DNA of 64,000 nt from assembly GCF_005239225.2 (NCBI RefSeq), contig NC_133297.1, positions 12,140,147 through 12,204,146 on the forward strand, in the 5' to 3' direction. The stretch comes from Populus alba (taxonomy: Eukaryota; Streptophyta; Magnoliopsida; Malpighiales; Salicaceae). Below the pieces are notes generated by a model. That model worked only from the letters and a program-made list of their open reading frames with translations. It ran no database searches and was not told the DNA's origin. The stretch's first letter is position 1, and the number at the start of each line of letters is the position of its first letter. The position numbers and the translations under genes are program-made. Shown here one piece after another: positions 24,841-35,545 of the stretch.

Positions 24841-25826
24841 TATAATTTACTCAACCAGAAGAGGGCGCGCTGAGAAACCTCGGCTAGGGATGGCTCTTCG
24901 GAAGAGCGAAGATCTGTAGTTGACGAGGGGTGAGATAATGTCTCCTGACATGTAATGGGAATTTACTGGATGTATTGTTTAGGCGCTGACGAGGTAACAT
25001 GGTGCTTCACTAACAGTAGTTAAACAGGAGCAGAATATCCAAGTAATTTGTCAGAGTTTGCCGACTGGTTCTCAGGGATGGCTGCATGCTAATGCAGTAG
25101 GGCGTGTTAAACTGCAGTCCATGGTTTTCAAAGATTATTTGGTTTATAGGGAGAGAGATGTGGGAAATTGCAGCCCATATAAAAAGCAAAGCATACAAGG
25201 AAAGGAAAGAGCAAAGGGAAAATGGTATCAGAAACAGATAAAATGCATGTGGAGAAAAGAAATTCCATTATGTGGCTTTTGGGGACAAGCTTAGTGGTCT
25301 AAAAAGCAGAAGTCACTAGGAAATTGAACTCGAATTGGAAGGTTGTGAGCCCTAACTTCTATATGATATTTCTTTGATTGCAATGTTTCAGGACAGCTTC
25401 TGGCAAGTATGGACAAGCAGCAAGTTCTGCAACTTGATGTCACCAGAGGCCATGTTCAAGTTGAAAAGCACCAAATGCAACTAGCAGCTTTATCCATTTT
25501 ATTTACAAATAAAACCAAGTAACTTGAATTGGACCAGAGAAGACACAAAAGGCGCCGGTTGCAACCATTTTGACAACGGGATTTTTCCTTTTTAGTTAAA
25601 GAAGAGGACGTCGATTCTCATGTGGCGAGCATGAACTGGTTGTCTTCTTGTCTACCTCTTCTTTCTTTTGAAACTATTCTGTTCGGGCCACCTCTTGTCG
25701 GGGTTCGTTCTATATATATATATATTCTAGCCGTTTGGGTGAAGTATAATTGTACATTTTCCAAGAGAATCGGTTGCGCCATTTATTGCTTGTTTCAAAA
25801 GTAACAGGTTGCATGATACTTTCTAA

Positions 25827-26773
25827 TAGGGGTGAGCAAAAAAAACAAAAAAATCAAGAAAAAAAAAACCGAAAAAACCGAACCGAAAAAAAAAAACTGA
25901 TTATTTTTTTTCAAAAAATTTTCGGTTCAGTTCGGTTTCGGTTTTCAAAACCAGAAACCGGAAAAACCTCAATCGAACCGAACCGGTTTGATTTAAATGG
26001 TACTATAAATAGAGAAAAAAAATCACTTTCTAGAATCTAATTAACCCTAAAGACTGCGACTCCATCTCCTCACAGCCGCACCTCGTTCTCTCGTTTTCTC
26101 CCTTCCACCAACCAACGCAAAGGTATAATCTTTTTAAGTTTAGCTGTTTGAATTCCAAGTAGCTGATAACTATGAACACATAAATATTTAATGGTTTATG
26201 ACTGGACTTATTATTATTGTTTCTCCTGCAGATTCTAAGATAGGTTTCTAAGCTTTTACTGCTATCCTTCTTTCTTGCTTCACCACTATCACTTGCTCAA
26301 ACAATAACCCCACTGCAGACCTCAGTTTGCGCAGAGGCGGACAGGGTAGCTCTTCTTGGCTTCAAAGCAAGAATCTTGAAGGATGCTACATATATTCTCT
26401 CTTCATGAATATCATATTTAATGGTTTATTTGATGGTTTATGACTGGACTTATTATTATTGTTATTAGTTATTACCTTTGAATCTTTCAGGTGTGTGATT
26501 TTGAGTGGGAAAGAAGCAGAAGATAAATATTTAATGGCTGTTCACTCTAAAAATCATGTTAATTTGATTAGAAATATAAGCTCCAAACAGTTTGATTCAC
26601 GAAGAAATAGTACAGGTTTTTCGGTTTTTATAAAAAAAACCGAACCAAACTGAAACCGGTCGGTTTGAACTGGTTCCGGTTTGGTTTCGGTTTGAATTTT
26701 TAAGTTTTTCAAATTTTGGTTTTGGTTAGTTTTTTAGATAAAAATCGAACCGTACCGGTTTTGCTCACCCCTA
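25827..26773. mobile_element. hAT-like non-autonomous transposon carrying captured gene fragments
   Basis: Perfect terminal inverted repeats: TAGGGGTGAGCAAAA at the left and its reverse complement at the right. Flanks are CTTTCTAA and TTTTCTAA, an 8-bp target duplication with one mismatch, as expected for hAT elements. Both ends carry arrays of AACCGAACCG-like subterminal repeats in opposite orientation, likely transposase-binding sites. The interior lacks a transposase. It holds a UTR-like segment (about 26041-26123) ending in AAAG then GTATAATC, an intron-like stretch, an acceptor (CTCCTGCAG), and then a fragment of an LRR protein gene. The intron-like block ATGGTTTATGACTGGACT occurs on both sides of that fragment (near 26190 and 26433). 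Length is about 947 bp. Confidence 0.8.
26247..26408 (+). pseudogene. Captured 5' exon fragment of an LRR receptor-like protein
   Basis: Within the hAT-like element one frame reads a hydrophobic signal peptide (KLLLLSFFLASPLSLAQ), then VCAEADRVALLGFKARIL and KDATYILSS before a TGA. ADR.ALL.FK is the start of the LRR N-terminal cap of plant receptor-like proteins. The usual tryptophan and cysteine pair that should follow the cap are cut off. No ATG is in frame; the expected start appears as ATAGGTTTC, as if damaged by substitution or insertion. A truncated relic moved by the transposon, not a functional gene. Confidence 0.7.
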
Positions 26774-26804
26774 TTTTCTAATATGTAAAAATTGGTTGGT
26801 TTTC

Positions 26805-26935
26805 AAAATGTATTTTATATTAAAATAATAATTTTTTTAAAAAATATTTTTAAGATTAATATATCAAACGATTTAAAATATATATAAAAAATTAATTTTT
26901 CATAAAAAAAACTTAATTTTGTTGAAAACATGGGT
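26805..26935. repeat. AT-rich MITE-like segment
   Basis: An AT-rich block of the pattern ATGTATTTTATATTAAAATAATA, then AATATATCAAACGATTTAAAA, resembling the interior of the Harbinger-like elements here. Ends are not defined. Confidence 0.3.
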
Positions 26936-26939
26936 TGAT

Positions 26940-28677
26940 TTATATTTTCAAACATAAAAATTGAAAAATTATAAATTCTATCCAATATATTTTGATTTCT
27001 AACTCATACTATATCTAGTTGAATTTTACTTTAATTTTTCCTTTTGTTTTTGAAGAAGCTTTTATCAACTCGTAACTATTCTGGTGTGAATTTTTCAAAA
27101 TAATTTGTTAGATCTAAAAGTAAAATAATAAACCTCCCTCATATAATCCCCTGTCTAAGGTTATCTCCCAGGATTCTTGCTGTTATAAAGCTGAAGACAA
27201 AGGGTACTAAAAGAAAGATAAAGACAAGAGATGGAGCTAAAGATAATATATTTTTAACGGGATAAACCTAACATTACACGCTTTTATTTCTACGAACTCT
27301 ATTTTTCTCTCATTTTTTACTTGAGTATAGGAAGAGGAGGGTTCATTAACTAAGACTTGTTTTGAAGAGGAAGACCCAGACCCAGACCCAAATATCACAG
27401 TCCAGCTCAGTATTAAGGCCAAACATTCCAGTCCAGCCCATGAAAAAGCCCAAAATACTTAATTGAAGTTTTATGCAGCTTCATCGCCTACCATTGCAGA
27501 GGCTCCAGTGCAAATACACGATGAATGTGGTCCGTAGAGTGTGGTCTGCATACATCATTTCTACTTCAAATTGCTTTGGCCCATAATACCTGGGATTGTA
27601 AAGATTGACCTGGCCATGAAAGAAACAAAAAGGGAAGCTTATTGAACTAATCATGGATCTTTTTATTTCTTTATTCACGTGACATGAAGGTATTATCATG
27701 TTGAGGTTCTGAATTTAAGTTAAACAACGGATTCTTCTCTCTTTATCAGGAAAAAAGAAAATAGCCAAAAGGGCATTGAGCAAGAGGGAAATGGGGATGT
27801 TGCAGCAATTATTTTCTTATTAGATCTTTTTGACCCGATTCTTGTCTCATGAAAAAAGGGTGATGTTGACCATGTGAAGAATAGTGAGAAAGGGGATACA
27901 AATTAGCCTGTCCAGGCATGGGGGGGAGGAGGAGGAAAGCATGGCCTGTTTCTATCTGTCTGCTTTTATCTGCATCATAGGCCCTACATGCAAAGACATG
28001 TATGGGGAGTCCTTCCGTGATGAGTAGCAATTCCACCGGCAATAGGTTTAACGTTTCTGTTTTCTTCAATCGAAGAGGGCCAGACACAATCCCCCTGTCC
28101 CACATTTTGGACATCCTCGAATGTTCATATGATTCTGAGGATCTGTTTTCATTTACTTCTGTCTCGTGCTCTCTTGCTGTTGCATGAATTCTGCTACTTG
28201 TATACATGTCGTTATGTGCTGTCAGTAAATTTGCTTGAATGTTTCCAAGTTACCAGTTGAAATTTATTTTATGATGTTGTTTCAACTGCCACCTGCTGTG
28301 GCAAGCACCACACAAACCTAAATTATGGCTGAAATTTGGGAATCTAATCCTGTGGGCATAAGCAGCAGATCACATTTCACAGAAATTCAGGAACTTCAGT
28401 AACATCAACGAGGACAAAAAGGAAATGCATAGAGTTGCATGTAAATAAAAAATTGTAATTGGGAAAAAAGCAAAGGATGAAGCAGATTCAACCACATTGC
28501 TGTTTCTACAACTGTACAAGAAACCCACCCAGGACCACCAGCTAAATCTGATAACAATATCCAAAGCACACTCTTCAATTTTTTCAACAACTCTCCTCTT
28601 TTGTCTTCTTGGGATAGGAAAAGAGAATCAATCAATGATTACCTTGGAAGCAAAGAAAAACAAGGACCGAAATTATT
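26940..28677. other. Intergenic between transposon and receptor kinase 3' end
   Basis: No gene called. The longest frame (28207-27809, minus) begins without convincing context and has no family motif. A G-rich run (GGGGGGGAGGAGGAGG) lies near 27921. The last few hundred bases before 28678 are likely 3' UTR of the receptor kinase. Confidence 0.4.
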
Positions 28678-31600
28678 TCAACTTTGATTCGATGACTGTT
28701 TTATTAGAGGTTGAGAAGTCTTTCCCCATTCTTCCGGTGGACTCTTTACTTCCATTAACAATGCGACCACCTCCTTCATGGTGGGGCGCTCTGCAGGCGA
28801 AGAGTTCACACAGAACATTGCAATTCCTAGTGTTTGCAGCATTTCCTGCACCATTTGGTCAGGCAAACCTTGAAGTTTTGCATCTAGTATCGATACAGCT
28901 GGTTCAAAGCTTCCCATCTTTTTCTTCACCCACTCAACTATGTGTAATCCATCTCCTATATGAGGCTCAACAGCACTGCGGCCACTTATGATCTCTAGCA
29001 ATACCACTCCATAACTGTAAACATCACTCTTTTCTGTAATGTTCATGGTGTATCCATACTCTGCAATGAACATGGAAATATATTTATTATTAGCAAATGA
29101 AATAAGAATTATAAATAGAACCGCACACTATAAGATTCCATCAGCATATGATGACAAATCAACTAAAAAAAACATGAACAAATATATTGGAGTTCTAGAA
29201 ATCAGGGATGCTTGCCTGGGGCTATATAACCATAAGACCCAGCTACCCTGGACATGGCATGGTGATAATTTGTAGAGTTCATCAGTTTGGCCAGGCCAAA
29301 ATCTGCCAAATAGGCCTCATGCTTTGAATCCAGAAGTATGTTGTTGCACTTAACATCTCTGTGAAGAATTGTTGGCACGCAATCATGATGAAGATAAGCT
29401 AGACCCTGAGCTGAACCAACAGCTATCTTGTACCTCGTTTCCCAATCCAGGTTCCTATTCCCCTGCAGAAGCTGTTGCAGATTGCCATTTGAAATGTAGT
29501 TGTACAGAAGGAGCTTGACACTCCTATTCGAACAATAGCCTAAAAGCTTCACGATATTCCGGTGTCGAATGTGTCCAAGAATTTGAATTTCTGCAGCAAA
29601 AGAGTCCACCGGATCCTCATCTTGTTTTGTTTTCCAAAGCTTTTTCACCGCTATCAACTGCCCATTTGGCATCTCAGCCTTGTAAACAATCCCAGAACAG
29701 CCTTTCCCGATCACATTCTCCTCCTTCAAGCAATCTAGGATGTTATCAACGGTGAAGTTAAGCTTCTGAAATGGGATGAAAGTCCATGGATAGGAGAAAT
29801 CTTCGGCTCCTGACGATGCTGTTAATGCTCCAGAAGATTTCTCCATTGCATACCTATGGTTCCGCACGACTATAGCAAAGGAAGCAATGACTATAATGGT
29901 CACTGAAACCAGAACAACTGAAATCAAAGCTACAGTTTTGGCTGATTTTAATCCATTTCTTTGAACTATTCTCGAAGAGCAAGAAGTACCATCTGTGGAT
30001 TCACAAAGTCTTGGGTTTTGTAGGTATGAATTTGAAGATAGAGTTCTGAAGAATGGTGATACAGGAATTGGGCCTGAAAAGTTATTGTAGGAGATATTAA
30101 GGGAAGTGAGGCTAGTAAGGGAATCAAGAACCTTAATCTTTCCATAAAGGAAATTATGGGAAAGATCAAGTGACTGTAACTGTGTCAAGCTAGACATCGT
30201 TTCAGGAAGTTCACCAGTAAATCCATTTAAGCTTAAATCCAAACTAATCGTTAAGCTTGTGACATAACCAATTTCAGGTGGGATTGGACCAGAGAGGCTG
30301 TTATAGCTCAAATCAAGCAGCGTTAGCTTCTGCAAGTTTCGGATGGACCTTGGGATTGCCCCTGTGAGCAGATTGTTATTGAGAATGAGCTTGTTCAAGT
30401 AACTGAAATTTCCAAAACTCCAAGGAATTTCACCTGTGAAGCTGTTCCTGCTAAGATCAAGCTGCTCCAAATTTACAAGCTCTCCTAGTAGAGACGGTAT
30501 CTCTCCAGTAATGTAGTTGTTGTGCACATCCAACAGCTCAAGAACTGTGATGTTGGCAATCTCCAAAGGTAGGCCACCAGAGAAATGATTCATATACAAG
30601 TCCAGAAATACCAAATTCTGCAATTGGCCTATCTCCTTGGGAATATGACCTGAAAGCTGGTTTTCTCCAAGCCTCAATCTCACTAAAGACTCACAATTTG
30701 CAACAGTGCGAGGCAACCCCCCTGATAATGAATTCCCTAGAAGCAGAAGTTTGCTCAATTTCTTCAAACTGAAAATCTCTTCTGGAATTGAGCCTGTGAG
30801 CTTGTTTCTTGAAAGATCAAGAGCATATAATTCTGTGCAGTTCCCAAAAGAGGCTGGTATTGTACCAGACACTAAATTACCCCACAAGAATAAACTTTGC
30901 AAATACTTCAAATTACCAACCTGCCATGGAATTGTACCTGACAGTTGGTTCTTGTCAAGCTGGAGAGCAGTTAAACTTGTACAGTTACTCAACTGCCAGG
31001 GTATTAAACCAGTAAGTGAATTATCAGACAAGTGAAGCTGCTCGAGAAACACTAACTTTCCTAAATCAGCAGGTATTTCGCCCGAAAGATCGTTAGCTGA
31101 AGCATCAAGCAAAACAAGTGATGAACAATTTGAAAGTTCAGCTGGGATTGCTCCAGATAGTGCATTTCCCCAGAGAAGCAAACTAGTAAGTTTTTGCAAC
31201 TTACCCAGTTGAGGAGGGATTGAACCAGTGAGCTTATTCATGTGCAAGTACAAGTTCCTTAACTCTGAACACAACCCGAGTTCAGGTGGTATAGAACCAA
31301 ATACCTCCGTGTCATAAAGAGACAGAGTTTGAAGATTGATCAAGTTCCCAAATGTGGGTGGTAATACCCCTGAAAGTCCAGTTGCTGCAGCACCAAATGT
31401 TGTGAGATTGGTTAGCAGTCCTAATTGTACCGGTATTTCTCCTGTAAGAAAAGGATTGCCTCCAACTCTAAATTCTTGGAGCGAGACTAAAGAACCCAAT
31501 TGAGATGGTATTGAACCATTGAAGAGATTGTCTTGTAAGCAAAGAACTTGTAAAAAAGTAAGGTTTGCGAGTTGGCTAGGTATCCTACCAGATAATTTAT

Positions 31601-32078
31601 TGGAGTTCAAGTAAAGAAACTGAAGGGAAGAGAGCTGGCCAAGTTCCTGTGGTATAGTACCAGAAAGAGAGTTAGAGGAGAGGTCTAAGAGTCTAAGATG
31701 GGTGAGTAGGCCAAATGAAGGAGGGATAGCGCCAGAGATATTAGTCGAGGAGAGATTGACAAGTTGTAGAGAGGAAAGAGAGGAGAGTTGTGAGGGCAGC
31801 GAGGAAAGATTAAGGAACGTGTTAGGGAGAGAAAGGGAAATAACTCTATTTTGTGGAGAGCACGTAATGCCTTGCCATGAACATGGAGTTGGGCTTGATG
31901 GGTTCCATGAGGAGAGGATTGATGAGGATGCTTTTGCTGACTGGTCTGCTGCTGAGATAAGAGAAAGAAGGGCTTCTCCATCAGAAGATAGAGAGACTAC
32001 AAAAAATGTTTTGGTACTGGTTATCATCATTACCAAGAATGAGCAAAACAAGAGGGAATGGTGGCTTGGCTTCTCCAT
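28678..32078 (-). CDS. RGI5: LRR receptor-like serine/threonine kinase, RGI/RGF-receptor class
   Basis: Two exons read right to left: 32078-29216 and 29060-28678, totalling 3246 nt (1081 residues). An N-terminal signal peptide is followed by the cap motif TPCSWQGITC and about two dozen LxxLxxLxLxxNxLxGxIP repeats. A membrane helix lies at about residues 715-738. The kinase domain has a glycine loop (GKGCSG, 791-796), the ATP-binding lysine in AVKKLWK (812), HRDVKCNN (906-913, an RD kinase) and DFG (926-928), and ends near QPLIKQSSNQS. Sequence and length match Arabidopsis At1g34110 (RGI5) closely; that subfamily perceives root meristem growth factor peptides at the plasma membrane. The single intron sits in the activation segment, in the codon for the Glu of the APE motif, at the position usual for this subfamily. 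Its donor is GC (CCAG then GCAAGC), acceptor TTGCAG. All catalytic residues are intact. Confidence 0.93.
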
Positions 32079-33500
32079 TAGAGCGATGATGATTTGAGAA
32101 ATCTTGGGTTAATAGAAAGGAGGATTTTTTTGATGATTTTGAAAATGGTGATAGTGAATGGAGGTACAGAGATGGTGAAAGAAAGTCCACTCAGGAGACA
32201 ACATGCATGTGAGAACAGTTCCCGTGGAGGCCTTGGATGCTTGAGTTTTACACCAAAGTGTTGAAACCATGCATGTGAACTATACAAAAAGAAGAGTGCC
32301 ACTAGATCTCTTGTGGAAGAGTGGCTGATACAGTCGAAGTGAAGAAAACGTTACCCGAAAAAATTCCCTCTCTGATATCAAAGGCAACCAAAGCTGGGTG
32401 GTGGCCGGTGGTGATGGTGCTAATATTGTAAGCAAGATGAAGATATCATCAAGCTCTTTGTGTCCAAGTTCTGAAACTGCACATTTTATCCATGGTCGGT
32501 TTCTGGGTGCAGATGGTGGTGGTGGCTGAGATGGTGGTGGTTGTGGTTGTGGTGGACCTGACGGTGGATGGTGGATGGTGGCTGAGGTTGGAGTTTGAAC
32601 AATCTTCTTCTGGTTGCCTTTTATGCTTTGGCATTTAAATAAGTAGCTCTTATTTTAGAGCAGTTCACATGGGCGGGCGATTCAGCTTCTTTATGAATAG
32701 CCCAAATTGCCCTTGTTTCAGCATGGAAGCATTTTGTTGTCAAGTGGGGTAGTGTTGACCTTTTGTTCTCTTGGGTGCTCACATCAGTTTCTCCATCCTT
32801 ATACATGCACGTGGCAATATTTGGGGACGTGCACGGGTCAGTGGGCCACCCGGTTGCTGACAGGGCACAACCCTGGCTGTCTAAATAGCTCAATATAAAT
32901 GCATGCTGCCAGAAAGACAAATGGGTCCTATTAAACCGATGGCTAGGATTGCTTTAAACTTCGACCTGACAGCAATCATGGTCGACACGTGTAATAACAG
33001 TTCAACAAAATACTAGAAATCACCCTTCCCGACAGTTAAAGAGGGCATGTAAGTGGGTAAGATTCGAGAGTTTCGGAATCCGCCATCCGTCTTAAGTCCA
33101 CCGGAAAAAGAGAGTAAACAACAAAATGGAGAGGGCGCCTAGGGAAGAGAAGAGGCTGATGATAATAGGAGTGAGGCAGCTTAGGAGATTGTGAAAGGTA
33201 AAAGGGTTTCGGAGTAAGCAACCATTTTCAATGTCTTTTTCCTCACACTACTATACATTGCATAAACTATAAGGTCCTAAACGTGGCCTCTGTTATAATA
33301 AAAGGGTTAGGGTTAAGGGTGGCGTGGATACAGAGGAAGTTTCATGGTGGCGTCGTCTAGATGGCCTAAGGCCCAAATATTTCTTTTTACAGTGTAATTA
33401 CTGTGGGGTGGTGGAATATCCAAGTGATTTGGTTACCGAGGAGAAGGAGGTGGGTTTGTTTTGGGAGTGGAGATCTAAAGATAATGAAACACAGACAGTC
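32079..33500. other. Receptor kinase upstream region
   Basis: About 1.4 kb upstream of the receptor kinase start. It contains a GGT/GGTGGTTGTGG-rich simple repeat at about 32512-32590. No gene features are convincing; overlapping small ORFs on both strands look like chance. Confidence 0.4.
32512..32590. repeat. Imperfect GGT-rich simple repeat
   Basis: Runs of GGTGGTGGTGG and GGTGGTTGTGGTTGTGGTGG interrupted by short spacers, about 435-510 bp upstream of the receptor kinase start. Likely an unstable simple repeat. Confidence 0.7.
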
Positions 33501-33504
33501 ACAC

Positions 33505-33524
33505 GAGAGAGAGAGAGAGAGAGA
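33505..33524. repeat. (GA)n microsatellite
   Basis: An uninterrupted run of about ten GA units in intergenic DNA. Confidence 0.9.
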
Positions 33525-33689
33525 TGGGTGTGGATTTGGAATATATTAGGGCACAGGTAACGATTAGGGTTTTAGGTTTTAACTGCGTTTCCCTAGCAAT
33601 TTAGCCGCACGAGACACTTCTCTCATTAATGTCACAAATGTTTTGCAGTGGATGATTGATTCCGCGCCATGAGCCTTTTTAGCAGTTCA

Positions 33690-33860
33690 GTTTGGATTAA
33701 TTTTTAAAGTATTTTTTATTTAAAAATATATTAAAATAATATTTTTTATTTTTTGTAAATTATTTTTGAAATTAATATATTAAAATACTCTAAAAACATA
33801 TAAAAAAATTTCAAATTTTTTTAAAAATATTTTTAAAACACAAAAATAAACAGAGCAATT
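33690..33860. repeat. AT-rich MITE-like element
   Basis: Pattern GTTCAGTTTGG, then AAGTATTTTTTATTTAAAAATATA, then AACACAAAAATAAACAGAGC at the right. This matches the Harbinger-like family in this window in layout (GTTTGG-like left end, CAAAAATAAACAG right end). Target duplication not established. Confidence 0.4.
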
Positions 33861-34489
33861 ATGCTAAAGATACATAATAATTTTTATTTTTAGATTCATT
33901 TTAAAAATAAATTTTATTTATATAAATATTAATTTATATTTTTTCAATTATAATACTTGCTTCTAAAAGGGGGTGCGTGTATCATATATCCATATAGAAA
34001 TAATAGCATAATTTGTTGTTATCTAAGGTTTAGTGAGTCATTGTATATCGTTTTCAGGTGGATCGTGAGTGATTTTATTATGAATTGTATTATTTTAAAT
34101 TATTATAGATTATGAATGATTTTATTATAGACTATATTGTTTGTGTTTGTTCTTTGGTGGGCTCTTTTAAAACACATGCGGGTAGATACAGGCACATTGC
34201 ATTGTGGACAATACTATAGCCATTGATTATTTTCATTGTGGACAGCATTGTAGTGCTTTATAGGGTGTTTTTCTACTATGTTTTTGGTAAAAAATTGCAG
34301 CTGGGAGCGTTGCATCCTCTACCAAAAGCTGTTGGGTTTGACTGCTAAGCCAAACCTAAAACACATCCAAAAGGTGGCACTAACATGGTTCATACTGCCT
34401 AACACAACTCATTAGTGCATGAATGCCATTGATCTTGAGTTTAACTAGGTAGCTGGACCCAATATATTTGGATCTGGTTGTGCAACCAT

Positions 34490-35545
34490 ATCCAATAATA
34501 TTATTATTTATATTTTAAATTTTTATTATTGTTAGTATTATTAATATTAAAAATATTATTATTTATCTTATAAATATTATTATTTTATTTTTATTATAAT
34601 TAATATTATTAATATCATAATTAAAAAAATTTAAAAATATATCATTAATTTTAAAAAACAATCATAGATTTAATTTGAAAGGTAAAATTATTATTATTAT
34701 TATCATTAATACATTTGAAGAAAAATATTATTAGTATCGAAGAAAAACAATAAGCTTTATTTGAAGGGATTAAAAACTATAAAAACTTAGGTTATATAAG
34801 TTTAATATTATTATTAATGTTATAAATATTATTAAATTCATTAATATTATTAAATTTGAAATAAATTTCATTACTATCCTAAAAAAAATAGATTTTATTT
34901 AAAGGGCAAAATCAATTATTATTATTATTATTATTATTAACTTGAGTCTAGCATGCCTTTCCAGACCTAAAAAACTTGAGGCTGAAAAGGAGCGTCTGGC
35001 TCAAGTTGTTTGGAAGTGGTAGGGGCGTAAACCTAAGTCCCTTAAGTCTTATGACCTCCGTGGCCCAAGACACTTGGGTCAGACATCTATACCTTGGGTT
35101 AATGGGGCTGCATCAATACCCAATATTCTTTGGTCTTATGTCTTCACCCAACTCTAATGGCTTTAGATTGGAGCCAAAGCCAAGGCTTTTGGGTTTGGTA
35201 TTTAAGAGAGACTCAAAGCTTTTAGATGCGATCTTTCAGTCAAACTCACTTAAACTTGAATAAGTTTATTATTATTAATATTATTAATAATATGATAAAT
35301 GTTATTATTTGTATTATTATTAATATAATAATTAATAAATTTGAAAGAAAATTAATATTGAAAAAAAAACCATAGATTTAATTTGAAGGGTAAACTTAAA
35401 AATTATTATTATTATTATTATATTTGAAAAAAATATATTATTATTATAGAAGAAATTTTTTTTTTGAATACACTAAAAAATATATCAACTTGGGTTAGAC
35501 AAGTTATATATTATTATTATTATTATTATAAATATTTTTGTTGGA
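34490..35545. repeat. AAT-rich repetitive block with two related ~170-bp units
   Basis: Dominated by ATT/AAT runs. A block starting CATAGATTTAATTTGAA, continuing through an ATT run, TTTGAAGAAAAATATTATTA and an ACTT.GGTTA....AAGTT motif, occurs at about 34663-34830. It recurs at about 35371-35545 in the same orientation, about 710 bp apart. Related single motifs lie at 34751-34770 and 34889-34910. The middle (34940-35265) is less AT-rich and unrecognised. It may be a decayed LTR-flanked or satellite-like element. Confidence 0.5.

Noticed and set aside
27915..27945. miR482-like G-rich string near 27921 (minus strand TTTCCTCCTCCTCCC)
   Set aside because: It only partly resembles miR482, and I found no complementary arm at a suitable distance.
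27809..28207. 132-codon minus ORF downstream of the receptor kinase
   Set aside because: No conserved motif, non-convincing start context, and the opposite strand is also open.
30706..32097. Plus-strand ORFs opposite the LRR receptor kinase
   Set aside because: They are shadows of the repetitive LRR coding sequence on the minus strand.
33300..33560. Plus ORF beginning DTEEVSWWRRLDGL
   Set aside because: It has no ATG-supported conserved context and ends in a GA-microsatellite translation.
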